From NCBI RefSeq assembly GCF_016820515.1, contig NZ_JADHDV010000018.1, forward strand, positions 19,238 through 83,237: a stretch of DNA of 64,000 nt, in the 5' to 3' direction. Positions 9,052 through 18,216 of this stretch are shown here, one piece after another (position 1 is the stretch's first letter; each line of letters begins with the position of its first letter). The notes under the pieces are model-generated. The model searched no databases. It was not told where the DNA came from and saw only the letters and a program-made list of their open reading frames with translations. The DNA is from Pseudoxanthomonas beigongshangi. GTDB taxonomy: Bacteria; Pseudomonadota; Gammaproteobacteria; Xanthomonadales; Xanthomonadaceae. The position numbers and the translations under genes were made by a program.

Positions 9052-12000
9052 CTATCGGTGCAACGAAATCAGTGCCACTTCTCGCCGAATGGTGGAATCG
9101 AAGCCGCTCTGGCCGCGAACCCGCCTGGCTGCATTCGACGACAGCCGTTCGAACTGCGTCGGATCCTGGACTACCTGGAGGATTCCCTGCGCCATGGCGC
9201 GCCAGTCCTCTCCGGGTGCGAGAATCCCGCAAGTCTCGTCGACAAACTCGGGAATAGCGGTTACCGCATTGGTCACCGGAACCAGACCAGACGCCATTGC
9301 TTCATCACGGGATACACCCTGTGAATCCATCCGGGTGGGGGCAAGGAAGATACCGTACTGCTTGTGGAGCTCTGCAATCTCCCCTTGGCTCAGGAACCTT
9401 CGCTCGATGCGCACGTTCCGCATCTCCAACAGAGGCTGAAGTGTTTCGTCGAACAGAGCGCCATCGCCTAGTATGTGGAAGCTCATTTGCTCAAATACCG
9501 GGTGCTTGCTCAATTCGACAATCGCATTTACAGAAAGATCGTTCGCGTATTTGGCTGAGGCGAACGGTCTGATGCTCAGAACCTTGAATCGCTGCTCAGG
9601 GTCCTTTCTCTCGTAGGAGAAAAGTTCCTCGTCAATATAGTTATGGATAATCTCGTACCGCGATACGTCCAGCTTGATTCCAACGTCCTCCATAACCTCG
9701 TTGGCGAAATATTGGGAAACGAATACGAAGCCAAGGAGAGGACTTGTCTCAGAAAACACCTCCCGCCACAACCGCATGCGCGCATCACTTGCAATGACGG
9801 CCTTGGCCTTTTCTTCCTCGGTTCGGTAGTTGAACTCGCGTCTATGCCAAGGCTGTACCTCGGCTCCATGGATCCAGACGATGACCCGGATCTTGTCAAC
9901 GAAGTCCTTAATGACCGACCACATCCCCTCATCGAGGAAGTGCACGAGGACGGACTCTACCCCTCCAGATTCAAGCAGGGAACGTAACATCTCCCTGTCG
10001 GCATACCTGACGTCCACGCCTTCGAACTCGTGGGACATGGCCTGCCTCTCCGAGAGACAGACTACATCCACGTCCAGTCCCAAGTCGCGATACCCGACCA
10101 CTCGCCTGTGAACAAAGCCATTTCGATACAGATTGTCATATGAAGGATAGTGGTTGGTAAGCACCAGCGTCTTTCGTCTGACCACCATCGCGCCGATGTC
10201 GGCCGGCAAGTGCTCCATGTAGAGAGCTCGGATCACACCCTCTCCCGCTCCCTTGACACGCAGGCCGAATCGAACCGCCTCGGAACCTGCCGGCACCATC
10301 ACTGTATGATTGCGTCCTGCCGCCACCATCTGCACCCCGGTACGCTCGCCCCCCTTTCCGAGGAAGACCACGGCGAGCTCCATCCCGACATTCGTGCTCA
10401 CATCCAGATTGAACCGGAGCTCCTCGTGGGACCACCAGTCAAGCGGGAGCGGCTGCATATACAGGTAGAGATGCTTGTCATGCGCGAGCGTCGATACCAC
10501 CCGGATACCTGCATCGGGGTCAAAACCAGCAGTTACAGCCCCGTTTCCGTGATTCCCGAACAGCTGGGCAAGCCGTTCACCATCAATGCGCGGGAGTGCG
10601 ACATCTGGTTGGAAAGCAGCAGCCGGAATGCTCTCTGCCTGACGGAGAATCTCCACCAGAGGGATGCCACCGTCTATCTCTGGCAGGCAAACTACACCAT
10701 CCAGGTTGTTCGCCGATGCGCCACGGAGGTAGTGGAACTCATCAACGGCAAGAGCACGTCCGTGGTACGCACCTCGCTCGATAGAATCCACGAAATTCTT
10801 GAGATCGCCCTGGATCAAATCGCTCGCAAGCACGGAGCACCGGATGTCTATCGCATCAAGGTAACTGTACTGCCCGCCTTCCTTGTTCAGCGCCACGCCA
10901 GCTTCCATCACCTCGAAATAGGTTCCCTTCCCGATCGCCCTCGTATCAGAGTAAACGAGCGCCAGCATCATGTCGGTCAGGTAGTGATCGCCATAGGAAT
11001 CATCAAGCGACACCCCTGCCAGCATGGCTTTTGGCCACTTCTGCGAAGGGTTCACCTTGACGCAGGATTCATAGCCAAGTACCGAGACATCCGCGGAACG
11101 CGGCAGATCGCCAGCACGAAGTCCTTCGGAAGCGACGAGCACAAGGTGTTTTTCGGGCCACGATTGTCGAAGGAAATTTGCGCGCGCCTGCTCCACGTCG
11201 GCCAGCGAGGAAACCCTCGCGACCATGACGGCGAGGGGCTTATCGACACCGGGATGATGCTCGTCAACCTTTGAGAGAACGTACTCAAGCCGATGCTGAT
11301 AGGTATGTTCCATCATGATCTTGCGTAAACCGGATAAGCGGAATCGTCGATACGCCAGATCATCGTCCAACAACGGCTTGAGGCGTTCTAGCATCTGCCC
11401 GCCGTTGTCTGTGGTGAACACGAGGTCGCCAAACATCAGTCTGAGACCGAGGGAGAAATTGCTTATCGTCGCTGTATTGCAGCCGAGCAGATCGAATACG
11501 CGGCGCGCGAACATCGATTGCGACTGCTTCACGGAATTCAAGTTGATGTTGTAACGATATCCCTTGTACGCTCGGTCAATCTGATCAAACGCAAGCCCTC
11601 CCTTGATCAGGGGCTGATAATCGGCCGGAAATTTGTAGGCAGGATCGTCTTTACCATGATTGCGGTCATAGATATGTATCTCGGTCTCCTCCCGGAGCAC
11701 TCCAATGAACGTATCCAGATCCCTCTGGCGCTCTGGAAACCTCGCGTAATACGCCCCGGCGAAACAGAACGCATCTTGCCTCTCATACTGCTCGACGGGA
11801 TTGTGCGTCACTGGCTGGCAAGCAAATGGCAACAGATAGACGCGATCATGGCCAAGGTTGGCCTTGTACCGGGAGATACAATCAATATCGGTCGTGAATA
11901 CATGATCAAAGCGGCTTGCCGTCGCGATGAAGCCCTCAAAATGGACTGGATCTTCCTTGTTCCAGAATATGGTAGGAATTCTCCGGATTCGACACCAGTC

Positions 12001-13869
12001 AATGATGTCCCTTAGCTCATCCGAGCAATGGCTTATCTTGCCCTTCCAGGCATCATTCTTCCCGCGCCACGCGGATTCGATGAAAAGAATGTCCGGCGAA
12101 TGGTTCTCAAGCTCTTCTCTCCAGTTGGAGGGGGTCAACTGAAGCACGTTGCAGCAGTGCTGATAGGACGAATAGGTGAATTCGTCCATGATCGCAGCCA
12201 TCCTTATTCCGGATAGATTTTTTGGCAGGGACGGCAGCCGCGCTGTGCGCACACTGGCATCCGATGGAATACTTGCGGATGGAACACCTGTTCCAATTTC
12301 CGTCAGTGCTGGAGAGATGGGAGAGTTCTCCAAATAGCTCAGTGCTTCCGATCGAAGTGCCCCAATCTGTGATCTGTAGCCGACATCGACAATCTGACGG
12401 GGAGAGGCACCGCTGCGCCTTGCGCTTGCCTCACGAGCCAAGCGCAGTAGCGTGCCAGGCAGCTTGATGGCCTTGGATGGCGAGGTGGCCGCACGCAGCA
12501 AGCTGTTCCCAAGCTGCAGCGAAAGTGAGTTCGCCAACACCTCTTGAGCCTCCAGAGCGTGAATTGCTCGACCCAATGCCGAAGACAACCGGCCGATCAC
12601 TTGATCCCCGACAACCTTTTGCTTTGCCGCATCATCCAGCTTTTGAGTGAGGCCAGCGAGCGTCGCTTTTACGATTTCCAACTGTTTGCCTTGCGCGACC
12701 TCACTATTCTTGGCGTCAGCCAGTCTCCGTAACTCGGTATCCAGGCGTGTCTGTAGTTCCGCTGCCCGCGACTGACTTTCCAGCAGTTGTTCGTTCAAAC
12801 GCTGGAGACTTTGCGCATGGCCCTCGAAATGCATCGCAACTCGTTCCATCCATGCATCGTTACGCTTGGCCAGTTCCATCCCTTGCCGCTCAACCAGCGA
12901 TTGGAATGAATCAGACATCGCAGTGAGCATCACCATGAATTCCCTGCGTGCATCCGCCGCATCGGCCGTCAGGCCCCGCAGCTCTTCCCTTAGCTCGTTC
13001 TCGCTCGCCATTTGTAGATCTTTCAGTTCCTTTACGACGTCGGCCCTTTGTCCATCAGAGTATTGTCTTCCTTCACGGCTCAGCCGTTCCGAATACCTGT
13101 CGGACCTCCTAATTTCCCCTTGCAGTCTCCTGATTTCTCGTTGCAGCAGGATGATCTCTTCGAAGCCATGCTCCGTCAGTCTCCCTTTCTCTTCCTCTGT
13201 TCTCGCGGGGAGGAATAGATAGGTGTCCGTTGCGTTGTAGCAGGCTGTCGGCAGATAACCCATTTCCGCCATGAACGAGCTGATGGCCATGCGCTGGCTG
13301 GCCGTTGCAGCCTCGCAGACCACCCAAGGTCGGTCCTTGAGCAAGGTTTTCCTCGCGCCCTGCAGGACGTCCAAGTCCATTCCCTCGACATCGACCTTGA
13401 GGAGGGAAACTTTCTCTTCTAGGTTCAGTTCATCAATCGAGACCACATCGATTTCGCCATCCGAGCCCAAGGCCAAGCTGGTGCCACCGATATTGGTCGG
13501 ATCGAACGATGCAACGCGGGCCTTCGCGCTGGCTCTACCGAGGCCTGACTTCCTTGGGCTGACCAGGTGCTGCACCTCATTGAGGGCAATGTTTTTCTGC
13601 AGGAGATTGAATGTCTCCTCGATCGGTTCAAAAGCGAGGACGCGGCAACCTACGCACTTGGCGAAGAAAATCGAGTGGTTCCCGATGTTCGCACCAGCAT
13701 CCACGACCAGATCGCCCGGCGCCAGGAGGGCTGCCAGAGACAACAGCATTTCCTCCTCATAGAAAGCATTGCCGTCGATGATCGACTTGGCGATATGGTC
13801 TTCCCGGCTGGAGAAAACGAACTCGATTTCCTTGCCGGCATGGACAAACTTGAAATAGCCGTCGCTCAT
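9052..13869 (-). CDS. Multidomain FkbM methyltransferase / coiled coil / CgeB-like GT / GT4 glycosyltransferase
   Basis: One uninterrupted 1605-residue frame. Residues about 20-220 are an FkbM-type methyltransferase (VVDAGANIGNHSIFFA, AFEPIEETF, LLKVDVEGMD). Residues about 225-460 are charged, Gln/Glu/Arg-rich and predicted coiled coil. Residues about 550-865 resemble CgeB/DUF3880-type glycosyltransferases (IFWNKEDPVHFE, YNINLNSVKQSQSMFARRVFD). Residues 875-1070 look like the C-terminal half of a GT2-like domain. Residues 1120-1220 are beta-rich, possibly carbohydrate-binding. Residues about 1230-1600 form a GT4 (VWIHGAEVQPWHRREF, APTRMDSQGVSRDEAMASG). Likely a processive assembly or capping enzyme for the exported polysaccharide; the exact reaction is not deducible. 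Confidence 0.85.
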   Translation of the reverse strand: MSDGYFKFVHAGKEIEFVFSSREDHIAKSIIDGNAFYEEEMLLSLAALLAPGDLVVDAGANIGNHSIFFAKCVGCRVLAFEPIEETFNLLQKNIALNEVQHLVSPRKSGLGRASAKARVASFDPTNIGGTSLALGSDGEIDVVSIDELNLEEKVSLLKVDVEGMDLDVLQGARKTLLKDRPWVVCEAATASQRMAISSFMAEMGYLPTACYNATDTYLFLPARTEEEKGRLTEHGFEEIILLQREIRRLQGEIRRSDRYSERLSREGRQYSDGQRADVVKELKDLQMASENELREELRGLTADAADARREFMVMLTAMSDSFQSLVERQGMELAKRNDAWMERVAMHFEGHAQSLQRLNEQLLESQSRAAELQTRLDTELRRLADAKNSEVAQGKQLEIVKATLAGLTQKLDDAAKQKVVGDQVIGRLSSALGRAIHALEAQEVLANSLSLQLGNSLLRAATSPSKAIKLPGTLLRLAREASARRSGASPRQIVDVGYRSQIGALRSEALSYLENSPISPALTEIGTGVPSASIPSDASVRTARLPSLPKNLSGIRMAAIMDEFTYSSYQHCCNVLQLTPSNWREELENHSPDILFIESAWRGKNDAWKGKISHCSDELRDIIDWCRIRRIPTIFWNKEDPVHFEGFIATASRFDHVFTTDIDCISRYKANLGHDRVYLLPFACQPVTHNPVEQYERQDAFCFAGAYYARFPERQRDLDTFIGVLREETEIHIYDRNHGKDDPAYKFPADYQPLIKGGLAFDQIDRAYKGYRYNINLNSVKQSQSMFARRVFDLLGCNTATISNFSLGLRLMFGDLVFTTDNGGQMLERLKPLLDDDLAYRRFRLSGLRKIMMEHTYQHRLEYVLSKVDEHHPGVDKPLAVMVARVSSLADVEQARANFLRQSWPEKHLVLVASEGLRAGDLPRSADVSVLGYESCVKVNPSQKWPKAMLAGVSLDDSYGDHYLTDMMLALVYSDTRAIGKGTYFEVMEAGVALNKEGGQYSYLDAIDIRCSVLASDLIQGDLKNFVDSIERGAYHGRALAVDEFHYLRGASANNLDGVVCLPEIDGGIPLVEILRQAESIPAAAFQPDVALPRIDGERLAQLFGNHGNGAVTAGFDPDAGIRVVSTLAHDKHLYLYMQPLPLDWWSHEELRFNLDVSTNVGMELAVVFLGKGGERTGVQMVAAGRNHTVMVPAGSEAVRFGLRVKGAGEGVIRALYMEHLPADIGAMVVRRKTLVLTNHYPSYDNLYRNGFVHRRVVGYRDLGLDVDVVCLSERQAMSHEFEGVDVRYADREMLRSLLESGGVESVLVHFLDEGMWSVIKDFVDKIRVIVWIHGAEVQPWHRREFNYRTEEEKAKAVIASDARMRLWREVFSETSPLLGFVFVSQYFANEVMEDVGIKLDVSRYEIIHNYIDEELFSYERKDPEQRFKVLSIRPFASAKYANDLSVNAIVELSKHPVFEQMSFHILGDGALFDETLQPLLEMRNVRIERRFLSQGEIAELHKQYGIFLAPTRMDSQGVSRDEAMASGLVPVTNAVTAIPEFVDETCGILAPGEDWRAMAQGILQVVQDPTQFERLSSNAARRVRGQSGFDSTIRREVALISLHR

Positions 13870-13919
13870 GGTTGGTTTCCCCGACCGGCCTGTTTCGACA
13901 TATGCCCTCCCACCATCGC

Positions 13920-15179
13920 TCAGGCGCGCCAGAAACCGACCGGGTCAATAGTAATCGCGTTCTTTCCTGGGCGTAGCCCACGGAAGGTCGTATGCGGCAC
14001 CAACATCACCGCGAGATCGGCACCTGTCAGAGCATCGTCGACTTTGCCGAGGATCAGATCTCCTACCGGCTCTCCGGAGTGTGCGAGCGCGTCGATATAG
14101 GGGTCGACGCCGATCACCTGGCCGGGGAAGCGTTCAGACAGGTCCCTTGCAATGGTCAGCGCCGGACTTTCTCTGAAATCATCGACATCCGCCTTGTAAG
14201 TCAAGCCCAGGCATACGATCCTGCCACCAGGACGATCCTGCATGGCCTCAACAACCTGCTGAACCACATATGCGGGCTTCGCATCATTCACTTCACGCGC
14301 AGTACGGATGATGCGCGATTGTTCGGGTGCACCGGCAACGATGAACCAGGGATCGACCGCGATGCAGTGTCCGCCCACTCCGGGACCTGGATTCAATATA
14401 TTGACCCGAGGGTGATGGTTGGCCAATTGAATGACCTTCCACACATCCAGCCCCAGCCGTCCGCAGATCATCGACAGTTCGTTGGCAAATGCGATGTTGA
14501 CGTCGCGGAAGGAATTTTCGGTCAATTTGCAGAGTTCTGCGGTTCTGTCGTCACTAGGTAGGCAGTCCCCCTTGACGAAACTCGAGTAGAGCGTGGTTGC
14601 CTTTTTTGTGCATGCAGCGGTCATCCCGCCGATGATCCTGTCGTTCTCGACCAGTTCGACAAGCATCCGCCCGGGGATGATTCGTTCCGGGCAATAGGCG
14701 AGATGTACATCAGGTGACGCTTGCCCATCAAGCGGAAAGCTCAGGTCTGGACGCATCTCCGCTAGCAGTTGTGCAACCAGGCGTGTGGTGCCCACAGGTG
14801 ACGTGGATTCCAGAACGATGAGGTCACCCTTCTTCAACACCGGTCCGATGGAACGGGCGGCGGCTTCCACATATGACGTATCCGGTACGTGGCTGTCGTG
14901 ATCAACCGGCGTGGGCACGGCGATGATGAAACTGTCAGCGGCTTCGGGAACTCCTGTCGCACGCAGCCTGCCGCTGGTTACACAGCGGTGGACCAGTTCG
15001 GACAGTCCCGTTTCCTCAATGTGGGGTGAGCCCGCATTCACGGCGTCGACGGCCCGTTGTGAGACATCGATTCCGATGACCGAGTGACCTGCCGAAGCAA
15101 ACATTGCAGCGGTCGGCAAGCCAATGTATCCAAGGCCAATAACGGAGATTACACCGAGTTCCCCATTGTTCGCGCTCAT
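13920..15179 (-). CDS. wecC: UDP-N-acetyl-D-mannosamine dehydrogenase
   Basis: A 419-residue UDP-sugar dehydrogenase. It has the N-terminal NAD-binding ISVIGLGYIGLPTAAMFA, an ENSFRDVNIAFANE segment, and the catalytic-loop region GPGVGGHCIAVDPWF containing the active cysteine of the UDP-ManNAc dehydrogenase subgroup. It oxidises UDP-ManNAc to UDP-ManNAcA using two NAD. The ATG at 15179 has AAAGGA 9 nt upstream and gives the length usual for WecC. An ATG at 15209, overlapping the upstream GT4 stop, is an alternative. Confidence 0.93.
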   Translation of the reverse strand: MSANNGELGVISVIGLGYIGLPTAAMFASAGHSVIGIDVSQRAVDAVNAGSPHIEETGLSELVHRCVTSGRLRATGVPEAADSFIIAVPTPVDHDSHVPDTSYVEAAARSIGPVLKKGDLIVLESTSPVGTTRLVAQLLAEMRPDLSFPLDGQASPDVHLAYCPERIIPGRMLVELVENDRIIGGMTAACTKKATTLYSSFVKGDCLPSDDRTAELCKLTENSFRDVNIAFANELSMICGRLGLDVWKVIQLANHHPRVNILNPGPGVGGHCIAVDPWFIVAGAPEQSRIIRTAREVNDAKPAYVVQQVVEAMQDRPGGRIVCLGLTYKADVDDFRESPALTIARDLSERFPGQVIGVDPYIDALAHSGEPVGDLILGKVDDALTGADLAVMLVPHTTFRGLRPGKNAITIDPVGFWRA

Positions 15180-15205
15180 ACCGTTATTTCCTTTGTTATC
15201 CATTT

Positions 15206-16648
15206 TCATGCCCCGCGCATATATTGCTGGGGGTCTTCGGCACGCGACGCCACTGCGTAAATGCACTGCAACTGGGCAAGCAGCCTGTGTGCGACAGATT
15301 TCCAGGAAAACTCGTCAATTTTCATTTTGTCCCGCATAGCCATCAGTTCCGCTCCCTCTTCTCGCTCGTAGTTGCCGAGGAAATCCAAAATGGCCTCCCG
15401 CCTGTTGGGAAGGCTCCAACCGGAACCTGTTTGCATAACGATTTTCCCGGACTCGTCCTCTTCGGAGCCTCCTATGTGGAGGATTGGCCGGCCTGCCCCA
15501 AGATATTCGAACAGTTTACCCGGAACTTGAATTGGATCGGCATTCGCGAGATTTACCAGCAGATCGCACTCGCGCTGCGCCTGGATCGCCGCCGCATGCG
15601 GAACGAAACCCAATAAACGTATTGAGTCCGGGTACTTGCGCGCAGCTTCCAACAATTCCATAGGGGGATTGATACTAGCCACGCTCAATCTTGTTCCATT
15701 CGCACGCACTACTGCGGAGATAAGCTCATCTGGCTTGCGGAAACTGTAGAAACTTCCAGCATAGAACAACTCAAGCCTGTTCCTGTCGAAGACGACCACC
15801 TTGCATCCAGACGGCGCCGCTTGAACTCCGGCGTACCCCTGGGTCGCTACCAAGAATTTTTCTGGAGAAACCCCATGTCTCTGGACAAGGACATCCCTTG
15901 CCCCTGCGGCAGTGAGGGTGATCAGATCCGCGCGCTCGCATACCATCCTCTCAAGCGACTCGGCATGCTCTCTCCATCGTATGGGTGTGTACGGAGAAAG
16001 TACGGGATCCCCCAGATCAGCAATCCAGCGATACCCCCGACGCTTGGCGAGGATGCCGAGCGGAAGGGAATTCGCGGGTTCGTGCGATGTCACTACGAAA
16101 TCCGGCTGGAATCTTGCGAGCAACCGCAACAACTTCCAGCGGGCCCATGGCCACCATTCGGCCCGGATGTCAGGGTACATCCAAAGCTCCGCAAGGACCC
16201 TTGGCAAGTCCGCGAGGCTGCCCCCCACCCGCAGGTCCAGCCCGCAGCGCCCCGCCCATCCCGCCAGTCCGGGACCGATTCGAAGGGCCGCCTCCATGGA
16301 GCGCCTCAACTTGCCTTTCCAGTTGAGCACGACAGGCTGTAACGTCACCGGGTCTGACGTCGTCCCCGGGTCGGTGCATGCGCCATCGGCACTGCTTCGA
16401 TTCAGGGCCTGGCGGCGACGCATCCGCCACGTCCGCCAGGCCGAAAATGGACCCGGCCATACCCGGTGCACGTGCACGTCGGCATGTGGCACCGGCAATC
16501 CCCCTCCCCCGCCATATCCTTCAACATCGGGGGCGAGCACGTGGACTTCGTGTCCCGCCTCAGCCAGTTCGTTGGCCAGATAAGCCCATCGGAGCGACTG
16601 TGGGGAAGGAATCGGTGGAAAATCGTAGGCGACAAGAAGAAATCGCAT
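15206..16648 (-). CDS. GT4-like glycosyltransferase
   Basis: A 480-residue protein with a GT-B fold. The N-terminal VAYDFPPIPSPQSLRWAYLANELAEAGHEVHVL is typical of GT4 acceptor domains. The C-terminal donor domain reads LELFYAGSFYSFRKPDELI, LLGFVPHAAAIQAQRECDLLVNL and LFEYLGAGRPIL, where the E of FEYLGAGRP is the family donor-binding acid. A roughly 100-residue insertion with low similarity lies around residues 75-180. It is 9 bp downstream of wzt. The transferred sugar is unknown. Confidence 0.85.
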   Translation of the reverse strand: MRFLLVAYDFPPIPSPQSLRWAYLANELAEAGHEVHVLAPDVEGYGGGGGLPVPHADVHVHRVWPGPFSAWRTWRMRRRQALNRSSADGACTDPGTTSDPVTLQPVVLNWKGKLRRSMEAALRIGPGLAGWAGRCGLDLRVGGSLADLPRVLAELWMYPDIRAEWWPWARWKLLRLLARFQPDFVVTSHEPANSLPLGILAKRRGYRWIADLGDPVLSPYTPIRWREHAESLERMVCERADLITLTAAGARDVLVQRHGVSPEKFLVATQGYAGVQAAPSGCKVVVFDRNRLELFYAGSFYSFRKPDELISAVVRANGTRLSVASINPPMELLEAARKYPDSIRLLGFVPHAAAIQAQRECDLLVNLANADPIQVPGKLFEYLGAGRPILHIGGSEEDESGKIVMQTGSGWSLPNRREAILDFLGNYEREEGAELMAMRDKMKIDEFSWKSVAHRLLAQLQCIYAVASRAEDPQQYMRGA

Positions 16649-16657
16649 AGGCAGAAA

Positions 16658-17419
16658 TCAGGAAGAGGCCTCTACCTTGGCATGCAGGATCTTCTCGTAC
16701 TCCCGCAGGGCGGGCCGTATGTCACCAAAGTATTGGATTTTCCCCCGCTCAAGTAGAAGCCCCTTGTTGCAAACCTCTTTCATGAGCTGGAAGTTGTGGC
16801 TCGCAAGGATGACCACCTTCGCGCCATCCACTCGGCCCAGCATCCGGTCCTTTGCTTTCGTGATGAACGCGGCATCACCCGCGCCGATCCATTCGTCCAT
16901 TACCATGATGTCGTGCTGAACCGCCGTGGCGATGGCAAAACCTAATCGCATCCGCTGTCCGGACGATAGGGTCTTGAGCCGGTCATTGGCCTTTTCGGCA
17001 AGCTCGGCAAACTCAAGTACTGGCACCACAAGATCCATCAACTGGGAGGTACGCATTCCCATCGCGGTTCCCCGCAGATAGATGTTCTCCTTGAGCGTTG
17101 CTTCATTGTTGAAGCCAAGCGAAATGTTCAACAACGCCTGTCGACTTCCGGTCATGTCCAGCCAACCCCGGGTTGGCTGATACGCGCCTGCCAGGATGCG
17201 CAGGAGGGTCGATTTGCCCGCTCCGTTGCGCCCCACTATTCCGATGCGATCCCCTTCGTTCGCCTCGAAGTTGATGTCATCGAGTATGGTCCTGAACTCT
17301 CTTTTCGGTGGTTCGAACGCGGCTCGGACCAGCATCGACAGCCAGGACCCGGGGGAGCTGTCCTTCTGACGGAAGACGGGAAGTTCCAGCGAAACATGAC
17401 GGGCAGCAAGAAAAGCCAT
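16658..17419 (-). CDS. wzt: ABC transporter ATP-binding protein for O-antigen/polysaccharide export
   Basis: A 253-residue ATPase with Walker A GRNGAGKST, signature LSSGQRMRLG and Walker B DIMVMDEWIGAGD, the Wzt/TagH/KpsT subfamily. It lacks the C-terminal carbohydrate-binding domain of the E. coli O8/O9 Wzt, which suggests that chain length is not read by this subunit. The ATG at 17419 is preferred because GAGGG stands 6 nt before it; an in-frame ATG at 17437 would overlap wzm. It pairs with the adjacent permease. Confidence 0.92.
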   Translation of the reverse strand: MAFLAARHVSLELPVFRQKDSSPGSWLSMLVRAAFEPPKREFRTILDDINFEANEGDRIGIVGRNGAGKSTLLRILAGAYQPTRGWLDMTGSRQALLNISLGFNNEATLKENIYLRGTAMGMRTSQLMDLVVPVLEFAELAEKANDRLKTLSSGQRMRLGFAIATAVQHDIMVMDEWIGAGDAAFITKAKDRMLGRVDGAKVVILASHNFQLMKEVCNKGLLLERGKIQYFGDIRPALREYEKILHAKVEASS

Positions 17420-17427
17420 CGGAACCC

Positions 17428-18216
17428 TCACATCCACAGCGGAACGAAACGCGCGTAGCGGCGATATAGATAGGCGGTCATCGCCAGTCCGACGATCGTC
17501 AAACCTGCAACATAAAACAAGGTCGTCGTTTCCAGCGACTCGCCAAGCAGGGGCGCCCTGACTAGCTCAATCAGGTGATACAGCGGGTTGATTCGCATGA
17601 AGACTCCATGCACGGTACCAGGCGGGGCCGCGCTCGCACTCCAGAGAATCGGGGTGAGGATGAAGCCAAAAATGAAAACGCTGGTCATCAGCTCATGGAT
17701 GTCGGGGAACCTCGCGCCCAACAGTGCGATGGCAATACCCATCCACATCGCGTTCAGAATCAATACGACAAGAGCCGGCAGCGAAATCGCCAGGCCCCAC
17801 AGTTCCAGTCGCGGGGACACCAAAAGGGCAACGATCAAAACCGGCGCCGCCACGGAGAGGTAAAAGAGTCCCTTGGCCACCACCCTGAAAACGAAATCCG
17901 TCAGTCGTGCGTGTCCATCCAGTATGAAACTGGAGTTCGCGGGCAGGACCAATGATGATTCAGTGATTATCGTCATCAGAAACCGGAACAGCAGATAGCC
18001 CACGCCCAGATGGGGAATGAATTCGAGGGGCGACAGGCCTTGCAGCTTGGCGAAGTAATAGCCCACTCCAAGGACGTAGATCAGGGGCGGAATCAGCAGC
18101 CAGACGAGACCCAATCGCGAACGCCGATATTTGGTCACGATATCCAGCCAGGTGGAATAGGCCCAGAATTCGGGCTCCCGCAGGCTGCCAAGCACATCCC
18201 TGACAAGCGAACTCAA
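17428..18216 (-). CDS. wzm: ABC-2 type polysaccharide export permease
   Basis: A 262-residue membrane protein with about six helices. Its N-terminal amphipathic stretch (LDIVTKYRRSRLGLVWLLIPPL) is typical of Wzm/KpsM/TagG permeases, and a C-terminal NPLYHLIELVRAPLLG precedes the last helices, as in O-antigen exporters. It moves undecaprenyl-pyrophosphate-linked glycan across the inner membrane with Wzt. The start codon overlaps the metB stop by 4 bp (ATGA), so export is translationally coupled to a methionine/cysteine pathway gene. Confidence 0.92.
   Translation of the reverse strand: MSSLVRDVLGSLREPEFWAYSTWLDIVTKYRRSRLGLVWLLIPPLIYVLGVGYYFAKLQGLSPLEFIPHLGVGYLLFRFLMTIITESSLVLPANSSFILDGHARLTDFVFRVVAKGLFYLSVAAPVLIVALLVSPRLELWGLAISLPALVVLILNAMWMGIAIALLGARFPDIHELMTSVFIFGFILTPILWSASAAPPGTVHGVFMRINPLYHLIELVRAPLLGESLETTTLFYVAGLTIVGLAMTAYLYRRYARFVPLWM

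Noticed and set aside
15180..15266. Longer N-terminus for wecC
   Set aside because: Most of it overlaps the GT4 gene in another frame. ATG 15179 gives the family length and has AAAGGA upstream, though ATG 15209 cannot be excluded.
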